Of a DNA stretch of 64,000 nucleotides, positions 52,130 through 64,000 are shown piece after piece. The number at the start of each line of letters is the position of its first letter. Positions within the stretch are counted from its first letter, which is position 1. Origin of the DNA: Trichoplax adhaerens. Lineage: Eukaryota > Placozoa > Uniplacotomia > Trichoplacea > Trichoplacidae. Under the pieces are notes generated by a model, which saw nothing but the letters and a program-made list of their open reading frames with translations, ran no database searches and was not told the origin of the DNA. Position numbers and translations under genes: made by a program. The stretch is from NCBI RefSeq assembly GCF_000150275.1, contig NW_002060950.1:1786106-1850105 (forward strand), in the 5' to 3' direction.

Positions 52130-55100
52130 ATGAAAAGAACATTAGCACTCAAAGAATTGAATCCATGTTTAACATGTTCGCTTTGTGATGGTTATTTAGT
52201 CAATGCAACGACTGTGGTTGAATGCCTTCATACGTGTAAGTTAGTATAGGTTAAATCAATTTTTTCCCTTTCATCATCTCATTTCACCGTAAGCAATGGC
52301 TTGGTTGATTATTGTAAAATGCATCTACTATCTGCATCTTACCTAGTACTACAGTCTATTTAATTGTTGGTATTTATCAATTCGTTGACCATTTTGAACA
52401 AGAATTTAACGATCATCGATAATCACTAGGCCTTGTCGACAACAGCAAGACGACTATCGTCTTGATAGATTATGATAATTAATTTGTCGACAAAGTGATT
52501 CCCTTATTGTTTCCCGATTGGAATCATGCTATGGTTTTTTTGGTGGAAGAGGATTTTTCAACGGCCAAATTAGCATCAGTAGAGTATAAAAGAGTTGTCT
52601 CTATTGAGGCAAGAAAGTAAGTGTAGAATTGTGGACTTTAAGCAAGAGTAAACCACATTATTGGAATGATACAGTTTTCTCTCCCCCATCTACCGGATCG
52701 TCTAAGAGTAATAGAAACATTCTCTCGCTTCCCTTTCTTTTCTCCCTCTATGTCTCAATGTCTTTCGACTTACGCGTATGTCGACATATATAATGCAATT
52801 AAGTCGACGGATAATAGAACAGTATTTAATGAAAATAATCATCTTCTTCCATTGTACCTTTTGACCACCCTATTTGCCTTTATATCTTATTGTTCAATGG
52901 ACTATTGCAAGTGATGGAAATCTTCGTCTTAATTTATTCATTTTTCTTTCTGATGGGATGGATTGAAATGGTCAAGGGATAGCAGTAGTTGAATTTTTCA
53001 CCGTTTTATCCACCATTGCATGGACATGGATAAATAGTTTTATAGTTTGCTTCAATAAAATGAATTGATACTTGCTTGCAAATGATGGCTATTGATTGGA
53101 TGAATAGCAGTCATCAAGAACATCGCCAACTTCCGCTATCGACAAGTTAAATATGGCTATACCAATACTGCCAATTAAAATTCAATCATTCTTTCATAAC
53201 TAGGCTAACCTTGATTACTTTACTGATTGTATCGTTAGTCGATAAATATTCAGCTTATTTAGGTCGAATGGATTGAAGCTTACCTCAAGTTCTAGTTTGA
53301 ATGTCATTAATTGATACTTCTACGTCTCATATAGCTTAGGTAGGGGGGAGAGATGAATATTTTGTTTCCATTCTGGTTGATGAATGCTTGGACGGGTAAA
53401 AAAATTCAAGGGAGCGAAATAGACATTTTGCCTTCCATTCTCCTTGATTGGTACTACATTAAAAAAGTGAAAAATGTTAGGGGAAGGAAGAAACACGTTT
53501 GTTTTGCTTTTTTGCATGATAGCAAATGGGTTATTCTCGTCTATCTTCAGCGTTGTGGAAAACGAGGCGGAGAAAGAAATGGGCCAATTTTTATTTTGTT
53601 TCCATTCTCTTGGATTTCTACTTATTACTTTTGCCTATCGTAGCTTGCAGTAGTTTGAAATCAAAAGACGCAAATAGACATATAGTTTCGATTCTATTAT
53701 CGATATACAGGCAAGGGGGTAATTTATTGTGGAAAAACAGGATAGAGAAAGTCTTTTCTTGACTACAAAAGCAACCCTTTTGATCTGATAGCAATTTCTT
53801 CAATCTCGGTAAAATGCCAGAATTTTCTACATCAATGACTGTATCATTTTCTTTCTATCAGAGATAGACAGACAACACCATCATTGATTTGGATAGAAAG
53901 AGAGTAAAAAGTTTCGTTTATCTTAATGTCTACGTCCATCTCGGATAAAAAGGAGAGCTTATATACAGTACAGTACAAATGCATTGCAATCCTGTTTTTT
54001 TCGTTCTTAACACAAGAAAATGAAGCTTTTAGTTAGGGTACAATTGCTTTCCTTGTATTAACAGTAAATGGATCGTTTAACCTATTAGAAATGGTATTTT
54101 TACATTGAGCAACAACTTTCTCAATGCTGTCATTGCTGTGTCATAGTGTATAGTTATTTCTTCTATTGGAAAGGATATAACGACAAATATTTGCTTTACA
54201 TTTTCAAGGATACATTGACGATAGTTCATTGAAATTATTCCATTATAGCCATTTTATCCCAAAGGTTATTGAAAACCGATTGTAATTTTTCAAACATTGG
54301 CGTTTTACTGACCCATCTTTTCAATTGTTTCTTTCCCAAGAGAAATTAACTTAGACACAACAGTAAAAAATTGTTTCGTCCAAGTACAATTATGATTACT
54401 TATAGTCCTATCTTCAGATACAGGCTTGTCATGGTGTACTTACTTGCGTTATGATCATAATCCTATTAAACATGGATTAAAAATAAAGACAACCAAATGC
54501 CTTGGAATTCTGTTCATGTCTACTACTATCCATCCTAGACTAGCTCAAAAATGATGCAATTATCCTCGTTTTGCGGATAACTATTCAATCCTATCATTAG
54601 ACGTTTGACTACAGTAAAAATGTATCCTCTACTTTTAGTAGCCATTTCTTTGTATAGAATTAGCTCAGAAGGTACAGGAAACATGGAAATTTTTCTAGCT
54701 GTATTATAGGCTGTATATAGTACAATTATCTTTCTCAATGAATGTTTACCCTAATGTCGTCCATCCATATTAATCTATTTAAAGAAGCAGAATTGTGCCT
54801 TGATGCCAATTTTACTTCATCATAACATTACTTAGCAGGTTTCTTGGTAATAACATTATGATAATTAGGTAAAATGAATAGTATAACGCCTTTGTTAATC
54901 ATGATTGTGAATAGAAATAGAGAAATGAGAGAGCGTTCAAAATTCAATTGCCAAGCTTAATCAATTGCTTTGATTGATACATATTGTTGCCGACAAATAT
55001 GGAGAAGGTTACTCTGTGCTAGTGGATCCTTTTCCACTAACTTTTATTTTATCTGACGTATTAAAACATCATGAAGTGTTTCTGTAGTAGAGTTTGCAAC

Positions 55101-58100
55101 CAAATATTGAAGGGGACAATTCTATATCAAACGTAGGGAATGAATGATAACGGGAGAAAATGGTATTGAATCTATTTAAACTAGTTTACGATAATGATTG
55201 ATGACTACGATTAGTCCCATATTGAGCTTTTTAGGCTCTAGTCGAATACTCGTAAGTTGGCCTTGTTTTAGTAATAAGATTAAATTAAAAATCCATCGGC
55301 TACGTTTTAATGGAATAATCTTCCAAGCCTATTTAAATTGATATTAGCTGATGATAAATTGAACTGGTAACATTAAATAATTGTTCATTCATTTTGCCAA
55401 CTGTGGTTTCCTAGCCTATTCAAATGGATAGTGATGATGGTAAATTAAACTGGTAAAATTGACAGTTGCTCATCCTCCTTGGCTATTCTTGTTTCTAAGC
55501 CTATTCAAGTAGACATTAGATGATGGTAAATTGAGCTGATGATATTAGCAATTATTCATCCATTTTGCCAACTTTGGTTTCTAAGCCTATTCAAATGGAT
55601 ATTGATGATAGTAAATTGAGCTAGTAAAATTGGCAATCGCTAATCCTCTATGCCAACTCTTGTTTCTAAGCCTATTCATTTAGATATTGATCATGGTAAA
55701 TTGAACTGATAAAATAGGCAATTGCTCATCCTCTTTGCCAACTCTTGTTTCTAAGCCTATTCAAGAAGATATTGACGATGGTAAATTGAATAGGTAAAAT
55801 TAGTAATTGCTCTTCCATTTTACTAGCTCATATTTCGAAGTCTATTCAAGGGGATATTGATAATGGTGAATTGAATAGACGAGATTAACATTTGTCATCT
55901 TGCTCATCAATATACCTAGCTATATATGCATAGACTTTTTATCCATAGATAAAAGAATTCATTTCGACATAGGGAATAAACACAGACTATGACATTGACT
56001 AATATCATCAGTCGAACAAAAACCGTATGATATCATGAATGGAAGAATAAATTCGATTACACGTTAAACGAATCGATTTTCAACTATTTAATAAGCTCCT
56101 TTCAACCATTAGGAGTTTATGGAGGATTAAAATGGATGAAAAAATAAACGAATATGGCGTTATTGTCTTATTGAGTTTTAGGCAGGATAAAAAATAATCA
56201 ACATAGACGCTAATTAAGACATACCGGAATTTTTACTCTATTTTATCCTAAGCTAATTATCCCTTAGAATGAAAATTTAAATGATAATGGCCATAATAAG
56301 TAGAAATGGATGTTATGAAATAAGTTCTTGTGAAAGAAATTAAAGAGGAGAAAGACAGTAGTAAAATCTTGATTTCTCAATACATTGCATAGAGTAATAA
56401 ACGAATTGATTTTCAAGCGATTGATGATGGCAGTCATAATAAACACGAATAGAGCCTGTAGACAGTTTAAAACTCAGATTTTCTTTCATGCTTTAATGTT
56501 AGAACTACTCTAGATAGCACTATTGGCTATGGCTAGACGACAAGTGGGAAAACAATTAAGTCAAATAAGAATGAATATCACAGCAAGAGTTTTGTCCCAC
56601 TCTTTTAAAAATTCATTAAAATAATTACCACTATCTGATATGGTTAATTGTACTTGTCTGGCCGGGATAATGCAGAGTCAGGATTCTCTACTTGTTATTG
56701 ACAGTTCAATAAAACAATACTCTAGCTACCAATAGAATATATCGTATATTATCGTTGAAATGAAAAATGCAATGTCCAATCATTCCATCCTAGCTAGAGA
56801 TCATTCTTAATAGATTTCTTGACGAGCTCTATCGTAGGTTACTATTGCTATTCTGCTCCAGCAAAGGAAAGGATCCATTTTCTAGTGCTAAAAAAAAGAA
56901 TCCAATGGTACTGTAGAGCCTTTCTCTTTCATGGTAAAGATTTTTAATCATGGACTATTCATGAAATTTTAGAATAGGGAAACATCAGGTAGTTCAGCAG
57001 GAATACATATTGATGTCAGTTGAAATGGATTATAGATACTAGCATAATAAATCCATGACAAAATATGATCTATCAAGATATTGATGAAGGTATAATGTGT
57101 TGGATAGAAAAAGAGAATGGATTATGAATATTCAAATAAACTGCTGCTGGTGAGATTAGATGTAGAAAATCATCAACTTTCCCTAGTTCACAGTAATAAA
57201 TGACCATATCAGAATAGATTGAACAGTTATAGTATAGCATTAACTATAGCTATTGGTAGACTATTATGGTGTCAGTAATGGTTTAAAGAATAGATCGGAA
57301 ATATTTAAACAAATTCAAGTTGGTGAGTTTGGGTGTAGAAAAGCATCTGCTTTCCATAGTTAAAAGCAATAAATGGCCGTGTCGGAATAACTATTGGTGG
57401 ACTATTCAGGTATCCATAACTGGCTTAAAGAATGGATTGGAAATATTGAAACAAATTCAAGTTGGTGAGATTGGATGTAGAAAGATATCAACTTCCCATA
57501 GTTAACAGTAATAAATGACTATGTTAGAATGGATTTGACCGCTACAGTATTGCATTATTGGTAGACTATTCAGAAATCAATAGTGGTAGAACGTAGAGAG
57601 AGCAATGGAAAAGGAAAAATGGATCAGAAATGTTCAAATAACGACTGTTAGTGAGATTTAATATGAACGAGGAAAGCGCCTGTCGTTCAAAATAGTAAGA
57701 TGACCATGTTGCCATGGATTTAGCAACTGCTTGTTATTTACCCTAATGATATCTGAGATATAGAATATGAAGATAGAGGAGATGACGGCATAATGAACTT
57801 GAAAGAGTGATCAAGAAGATCAATTAATCAGGAATATTTCTTTACCAAAAACTGGAGGAAGATTTATTGGAAGAATTCTCATTCGAGTTTAATGTAATTC
57901 GTTCAAACAACTGGTACACCAGTTTTCTAATTAATTATTTACAATTAGGGTTTAAAAATCTAATCATGTTATTAACTTATTCGATACAATAAAAGATTAA
58001 TTAATCTATTTGGGTTGAATGATAACCAACAGTCTTCATGATGATCATAAGGGCTATCAAAATCTCATCGGTTAACAGTCTAGTTTACGCCAATCTCCAT

Positions 58101-61100
58101 GGATATTCTTGACTCAATTTAATATCAGTATGATGATTCATTGCAAGATTATGATGCCACATTACTTTTCAAACACACTTCTTAATGGAATATACCTTGA
58201 TTAATAAAAGCTCTTGTAAGCATTTGATAAACACGAGTATAATGACAATGATTAATTCTATTTGCATATAAATGGGTTAATTTCAAATTTTTTAGCTAGC
58301 ATGCGGCAGGTTAATATTGATTTGAAATACCTTGACAGCATTGATCTTCGAGGATAAAATGATCGATTAATCTTTGCAAGTTAGGTAGCATGAGGGAATT
58401 GGGTGAATATAGTTTCATCTTCAATTCACTGAACTTGTATCGAGTATACGGATAACTTTTCAATTTTTATGTTATTCAATCACACGTTAAAATGACTTTT
58501 AATGGCCTTGATAGGAGTTTCTATTGGATAACTTTTCAGTTTTCATGCTATCCTATTACGAGTATAAATGGCTTTTAATGAGCTTGATAGGAGTTCTATT
58601 GAATAACATTTCAATTTTCATGTTATCCTATCACGGGTTAAAATAACTTTTAATGACCTTGGTAGGAGTTTCTATTACGAGAAAATATCTTTCTAGGACA
58701 AATCTTAAAAAATGACAAAATTGTGTATCATAATGAACGAGTTTACTCTACTGGGATGCAGTTGAGAATATACCGTATTATATTCGAGGATGAAATGATG
58801 AATACATTTTGGAATCAATTTCTATTCGTGTAAATTAGTTATACCAAACTGATTCAATCAAAGCAGCCATTACTCGGATTTGGCTTCCTTATTTTAAAAT
58901 GGTGCCTTAACCAGATAGCTTTGTAGATAGAATAAAGTCTTTCTCAAAGACTGAAATCAAGGATAAATTTGTAGTATCCACTTGAATTAGTTAGAAGAAT
59001 TTGAATGCTGTTGATACTATTTTCATTTTACGTAAATGATGCTACGCTTGAGTGAATTTAGGACCCATAGAATTGTCTATGGATAGAAAGGATGATATTA
59101 AAATCAGTTACAATTTTGACGCTAGGTTGTACCTGAATAATGCGTTGTTGTATGCAAATGGTTTAGATTTAGATCCTATCAATTCAACATTAATATTATC
59201 GATAATTACTCCATCAATTGATGATCAATAAGGAAGTGAGGAACCGTAATCAGCATCTATCATCATAAAATGATATGCTTAGGACAGGGGGAAATTTTTC
59301 AAAGCCATGAACGAAATCCCTATTAGAAACAAATTTGAAGCCTTCAAATTTTTATAAGGCTTTCTGCTATTATAATTATTGATGCACTATTTAATCGAAA
59401 ATAGAATGATTAATCTATTGATATTAGTATTACTTTATAGTTGAAACGATTTAATTATAATGGCGGTAGTAACCACCACTCTATTCGTTTCAAGAGCATT
59501 ATTTTGATGGGGAAAAATTTAATTCGCTGGCCTTCACTATGATCATTTGGCCTCGTGTATTTGAATCCTATCCATCATTGATCATTTCTATATTGATTTA
59601 ACGTTATCTTTTAATCAAGAGAATTATCCTATTTATATGTGAATACATGGAATTAATTTAATGTTATATTTACAATGTTATATTTACAATGCCTAACGAT
59701 ACTCTATACTATCCTGAAGAGTTATTAACCTAATATTCATTTTTACATTTGCTAGTCTGCAAGTCTTGTATTGTTAAGCATCTAGAAGATAGCAATAATT
59801 GCCCAAAATGCGATAATGTCGTCCATCAAAGCCATCCATTACAATATATCAGGTAAGAGATATTCAAGGAGGATTCTTCGATGTTTATTTTCAAATCAGC
59901 ATAATTTTCTTTTATAATCAGGTAGGTTATTGTTTAGTTCAATTTATTCAGAGGTAGTCTAAGTTGAGCGACAACCCATTAGTTCCGTCATTATTGTTTT
60001 AAAATCAATTGAAATTGACAATATATCATATTTTTCTATCACAAAGAAAGGCCTACTTTCGAAGTTAGTTATCATAGATCAGTCATTTCTTGCCTTACGC
60101 TATGGGTGATTTTCTACTTTTTAATCTTTTATATCCATAAAATAACTATGAATGACTGCCTAGGTGCATAAACTATCCATCTACTTTTATAGTTCTACTA
60201 AAGAATTTCCCTTTTATCCGTCAGTGTTTAAAAGACGAGTGTAGAAATGAATTCGATCATTTATATTATACTCGTCTATATCGAACATAAAATAACTGTC
60301 AATGACTGCCTAGGTATATAGACTGTCTATCTGCTTTTCCCTTGCTATTGAAGAATTTCCCTTTTATCCATCAATGTTTAAAAGGCGATTATAGCAATGA
60401 ATGCAATCATTCCTACTGTCCTCGTCTATATTGGCTATAAATATATCTGTCAATGATTCATTTCTACATACTTCACTAATCTATAATTTACAGTATATTG
60501 GCCATAAAAATAACTAGCAATGACTGTCTAAGTTGCATAAACTATCCGGCCACTTTTACATTAATGCAAAAGAACTTTCCTTTTATCCGTCAATGCTTGA
60601 AAGGCGAGTATAGAAATGAATTCAATCATTCCTACTATATTCGTCTATATTGGCCATAAATATAACTGTCAATGATTACTCGGATGAATGGAGTGTTTGT
60701 CTAGTTTTACTAAAGAATTTCTCCTCTGTCTGCAAAGCTTGAATACAGGAGCGTATAAATAACTCTAAATAGCTACTTAGATACATGAAACATCCATTTT
60801 GGTTTTACTGAAGAATTTCTCATCTATCCGTAAATGCTTGAGAGTGAAATGTATCAATCGAGCTATTTCTACTGTGCTAGTCTAAATGGCCAAATGAATA
60901 GAGTACCTGTTCAGAGTTACTCAAGAATTCCCCCTCTGTCCGTAAATGCTTGAATATCGGAATATGTAAATGGATTAAATCATTTCTACTGTACTCTTAA
61001 GAACATATTAACTAGAACTCTAAACCACTACCGGCACCGCACGGAATAGCGCGCCCATTTAGTTTTACTAAAGAATTTCTCTTCTATTCGTAAATGTTTG

Positions 61101-63627
61101 AAAGTAGAATGTATAAATCAAACCATTTCCATTGTGCTGGCCTAAATGGCTGGATGAATAGAATGCCTGTTAAGTGTTCGTCAAAATCCCCTGTCCGTAA
61201 ATGCTTGCATTCGGAATGTATAAAATTGATTAAATCATTATTACTGTAATCTTATATGTTGGCCATAACTCCAAACTACTACAGGTACCGGAGTAAATAG
61301 AACGGCAATCTACAGTAGTTTGTCTAATTGAAGAACTTCCCCCTATCTATAAATACTTAAATAGATAAGTGCATAAATTGACCGGTAATATTATGAATTT
61401 TGCATGCCATCATTTCTGTATTGGCAATAAAGTAACTTTAGATTACCACCTGAGTGAATAGTATCGCTCTGCTTTTATTGAAAACTCTTCATTTTATAAA
61501 TAAATGCTTGAATAGTTGACCGAAAAATAGCTCTAAATTACTACCTGAGTATATCGAGAATATCGAGTATCTCATTTAATTTTATCGTTATTGAAAAAAG
61601 TTCTTTTTGTATCAGTAAATGCTTGAATTAATATATAACATAGGCTACTATATATCAAAGACATTCTTTCCATTATATACGAGTAGATTGGATATAGAAT
61701 AACTCTAAATTACTACCTGAGGGCATAGAGGATATTGAGTATCCATCGAATTTTATGTTTTATTGAGAAATTTCTCTTCAATCTGTAATACTTAAATAGA
61801 TCAATTTACTGGTAAATCATGATAACTTTAAATGCCATCTGTTCCTATACGTGCATTAGCCATGTTGTCTTTCATCCCTCTTGTTAGGATAGTTTTTCAA
61901 ATGTTATGACGAGATTTAATCATTAGTATACCATGATCTGTTCCAATAAATTGGAATGATTCGATTGATCTTCCTACACAACATCCATCTTTCATCGTAT
62001 ATCATCACCACAGGATACAGCTAGTTACGCCAGTTATTCAATGTTACTTAGACTATTGTTCATTCTTAGGGTTATATGATGAATACTCACCAGTAGTCCT
62101 ATTGTCGACAATCAAGAGACTAATTTAATTTGTTGACATTGCAGATCAGTTATTTCTATTGATACTGATGATAAAATATTAATCATCGATTGTATAATAA
62201 AATAGGATAAATTGATAGGAGACAATTTTTGATTTCATCATCGCTGCTAATCGATCCAATAATGATTCTACACTACATAGAGTTTATTAATTCTATTAAT
62301 TAGATATGTTATCTTAGCCGTTTAAAGGTAAAATCCACGAAGGACACATTTCGATTTTCTTTGTTACTCTTTCACCTCCATCCACATTTAGTAAATCGAT
62401 TACAAGTTCTCTTGCAGTTAGTACTGCGCTATAAATCCTATCGATTACCATTTTGTAGCACTGGAAACGAATAGTGCAGATAGTTTAAAATAGACAGTAT
62501 AGCTTATGAATGAAGTAGTAACTGTTAAAGGATTCCGATGAGATAGGATAAAACTTAGGATCGAATAGTTTTTACTTTCATGACCTTTAACGGTTCGACT
62601 ACAGTACGCAGATGACGTAGATGAAATATTACTTGTCTACCAATACTGTCGCCTTAATGCTCAATAGAGTTTATGTAATATTATACTACAACATCTTCTG
62701 GTTTGAGTTATATTAATTGATTGTAGTCATTATTACCGTTCTAGTTGGTTTGATTTTAATAACATATATGTTACATAAACATATTCCTCCTTGCTTGTTA
62801 TCTCTATGCTTTCAACTATACAATTGATTAGAAGAGTATCCAATTCTGCTATCAACTTAAAAAAGTGATATTATCATGGCGTATTGATGTTGCTCTTGAC
62901 ATAAAAGGAATAAATAGTAAAATTTCATCATTTTTACGCTGTCGTCTAATATCTTACTCTTTCATACAAAAACATTCTTATGCGACTATATCGTCGACTG
63001 CTGATAACTCGATCTAACCGATGAGATATATCACTCAACAGTTTAATTACGGAAACTGCATACCGCATTGAATCCGATTAATTATGGTGGTATTGAAAGT
63101 TTTATTAGGACGGATACATTCTGTTTGATCTCAAATAGATCATAAAATATTGCTTCTAAATTGTGTTTATCTACTTGAGTTTTATGGACAAGACGAATTT
63201 AAAAACATCAACCGAAAAAAGCACTAGTGAATCCGATTTCAATTATGATCTAACTATGAGAAATCTGTCAACAACGTTATCTTATTCTTTTTGATCATAT
63301 GTAGGCTATAAGCTATAGGTTCTAAATTGTGCTTATCCATTGAACTACATAGATCAGATGATTTTAAATAAATTAATTTGAAAAATTGCTAGTAAATTTG
63401 ATCTCACGACCTAATACTGAGAAATTCTACTGACAACGTAATATTATTCTATTTGATGATAAATAGACTGTTAAACTATTTCTTCTATTTTGAACTCATC
63501 TATTTAAATTTCATGGAGTAATTTTCAGATATGATTAACGGGAAATAACTAAGTCTTCCTGTTCATTTTAGCTACGATCGAACTATGCAAGATTTAGTTT
63601 ATAAATTGGTTCCTGGATTGCAAGAAC
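52130..63627 (+). CDS. PCGF3: PCGF3-like Polycomb group RING-finger protein, 3' part outside window
   Basis: Three exons: 52130-52235, 59756-59852 and 63572-63627, coding residues 1-86; later exons, including RAWUL, lie beyond 64000. The RING finger is complete: C16, C19, C32, H34, C37, C40, C51, C54 within [23 protein letters not shown] and NNCPKC. It is followed by [11 protein letters not shown] and [18 protein letters not shown], which is close to vertebrate PCGF3. The start at 52130 gives 15 residues before the first RING Cys, as in PCGF3. The donors (GTAAGT, GTAAGA, GTAAGT) are strong. PCGF3 proteins join RING1 in variant PRC1. Introns are 7,520 and 3,719 nt, against 93-397 nt in the PCGF gene at 25 kb, although exons 2 and 3 have identical lengths (97 and 56 nt) and phases. 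An optional 5' exon at 47460-47475 would also keep frame. Confidence 0.9.
53330..53740. repeat. Degenerate repeat with TTTTGTTTCCATTCT core
   Basis: The core TTTTGTTTCCATTCT recurs near 53360, 53426 (TTTTGCCTTCCATTCT), 53595 and 53682 (variant), each followed by TTGAT or TTGGAT and TAC-rich sequence. Confidence 0.45.
55322..55910. repeat. 85-bp minisatellite, seven copies
   Basis: GCCTATTCA or variants starts at 55327, 55414, 55499, 55585, 55670, 55755 and 55840; spacing 85-87 bp. Unit order: TTTCTAAGCCTATTCAA, GGATATTGATGATGGTAAAT, TGAACTGGTAAAATTGGCAA, TTGCTCATCCTCTTTGCCAA. Confidence 0.9.
57100..57660. repeat. Degenerate tandem repeat, period about 150-175 bp
   Basis: TGGTGAGATTRGATGTAGAAA occurs near 57149, 57321 and 57473, each followed by CAACTTTCCATAGTTAACAG, AATAAATGACCAT and TATTGGTAGACTATTCAG. 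Confidence 0.75.
58448..58680. repeat. Three-copy tandem repeat, period about 76 bp
   Basis: GGATAACTTTTCAATTTTCA begins near 58450, 58526 and 58601, each followed by GTTATCCTATCACG, TTAAAATGACTTTTAATG and CCTTGATAGGAGTTTCTATT. Confidence 0.85.
60110..61800. repeat. Long degenerate tandem repeat in PCGF3-like intron 2
   Basis: The landmark AAGAATTTCYCTTYTATCCGT recurs near 60201, 60351, 60570, 60714, 60811, 60923 and 61071 and then decays. It is followed by AATGCTTGAAAGGCGA and preceded by GGCCATAAAATAACTGTCAA and ATGACTGCCTAGGT. Spacing ranges from about 100 to 220 bp, so units have gained and lost segments. Confidence 0.8.
63040..63540. repeat. Degenerate tandem repeat before PCGF3-like exon 3
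   Basis: About three copies, spaced roughly 150-170 bp, share TTCTAAATTGTGYTTATC, ATGAGAAATCTGTCAACAAC and TTATTCTTTTTGATCATA or variants. The array ends about 30 bp before the exon 3 acceptor. Confidence 0.65.
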
Positions 63628-64000
63628 GTAAGTTCTATTGTTTCAATTAAATCAATTAACAATTGCTTTATCTATTCTTAAATAATTAGCATACATCAAA
63701 CTATTGTTGTAAGTATCAGGCGGTTCTTGAAACAATAGAAAGTAAACAAATGATGAATAGATTAAGCAAATAAAAATAATTACTCCTTGCCAATATGGAT
63801 CGCTTTATATGCTTTAGTTTTTTAATTCTTTATTTTTCCCCTAAAGGGAGTGTTTACAACATTCCAACAAGACTTTCAATCGTTGCGATTGAAAATCAGC
63901 TAGATAGTATCAGTTTTTAGAGTTAGTTGATAAATTAATATCATGCGTGTCTCTAGTACAATTTTTAATTTGATAGTGGATTGAGTTATGAATAGATCAT
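63628..64000. other. PCGF3-like intron 3, truncated by the window
   Basis: Begins with a GTAAGT donor. I find no next exon (expected to start in phase 1) before the window ends. A stem TTTCAATCGTTGCGATTGAAA at 63872-63892 is the only structure. Confidence 0.5.

Larger units (their letters stand above)
52236..59755 (+). other. PCGF3-like gene intron 1, 7.5 kb, made largely of tandem repeats
   Basis: Contains four degenerate arrays (53330-53740, 55322-55910, 57100-57660, 58448-58680) separated by AT-rich DNA. Open frames in it, such as 52666-52914 and 53353-53643, lie in or near repeats and resemble no protein. Confidence 0.7.
59853..63571 (+). other. PCGF3-like gene intron 2, 3.7 kb
   Basis: Two degenerate arrays (60110-61800 and 63040-63540) fill about 60 percent of it. 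The rest is AT-rich with no recognisable element. Confidence 0.7.

Noticed and set aside
53353-53643. 96-codon forward frame
   Set aside because: Lies in a degenerate repeat inside the PCGF3-like intron; the repeated TTTTGTTTCCATTCT core explains recurring peptide words.

Overview
The window reads as nuclear DNA of an early-branching animal, most probably a placozoan (Trichoplax/Hoilungia type). That is inference from three things: AT-rich sequence, intron-rich genes with many short GT-AG introns (some under 50 nt), and animal-type versions of LST2/ZFYVE28, NF-YA and PCGF proteins. I rebuilt gene models by hand from splice signals, phase continuity and remembered similarity to animal homologues. 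No exon has transcript support.

Layout. (1) 70-4319 (+): complete LST2/ZFYVE28 FYVE protein in 12 exons. (2) 4906-11622 (-): complete SRP72, a signal recognition particle subunit, in 22 exons; intron 1 holds a long nested tandem repeat. (3) 11623-13252: divergent intergenic region with an 81-82-bp repeat and NRF-1-like palindromes. (4) 13253-15822 (+): CHMP7 (ESCRT-III/nuclear envelope) in 10 exons. (5) 17600-21580 (-): NF-YA in 3 exons with a 3.1-kb repeat-filled intron. (6) 22609-22681 (-): tRNA-Arg(ACG), with a dispersed repeat ending a few bases beyond its terminator. (7) 25034-26605 (-): a compact Polycomb group RING-finger (PCGF) gene. (8) 26606-52129: about 25 kb with no recognised gene, but with an unusual array of 47-bp hairpin units at 35 kb and a candidate 49-residue single-pass membrane peptide at 31.4 kb. 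(9) 52130 to the window end (+): the 5' half of a second PCGF gene (PCGF3-like), whose 7.5-kb and 3.7-kb introns are largely made of different degenerate minisatellites.

The genes do not form a pathway. They are housekeeping or regulatory loci in convergent and divergent order. The most notable patterns are the PCGF pair, which share exon sizes and phases but differ by well over tenfold in intron length; the tandem hairpin array; the micropeptide; and short palindromic TACAGTA/TACTGTA clusters that mark the gene-rich left half. From about 33 kb rightward the texture changes to ATGATG/TTGATT-rich DNA made of successive decayed tandem repeats.
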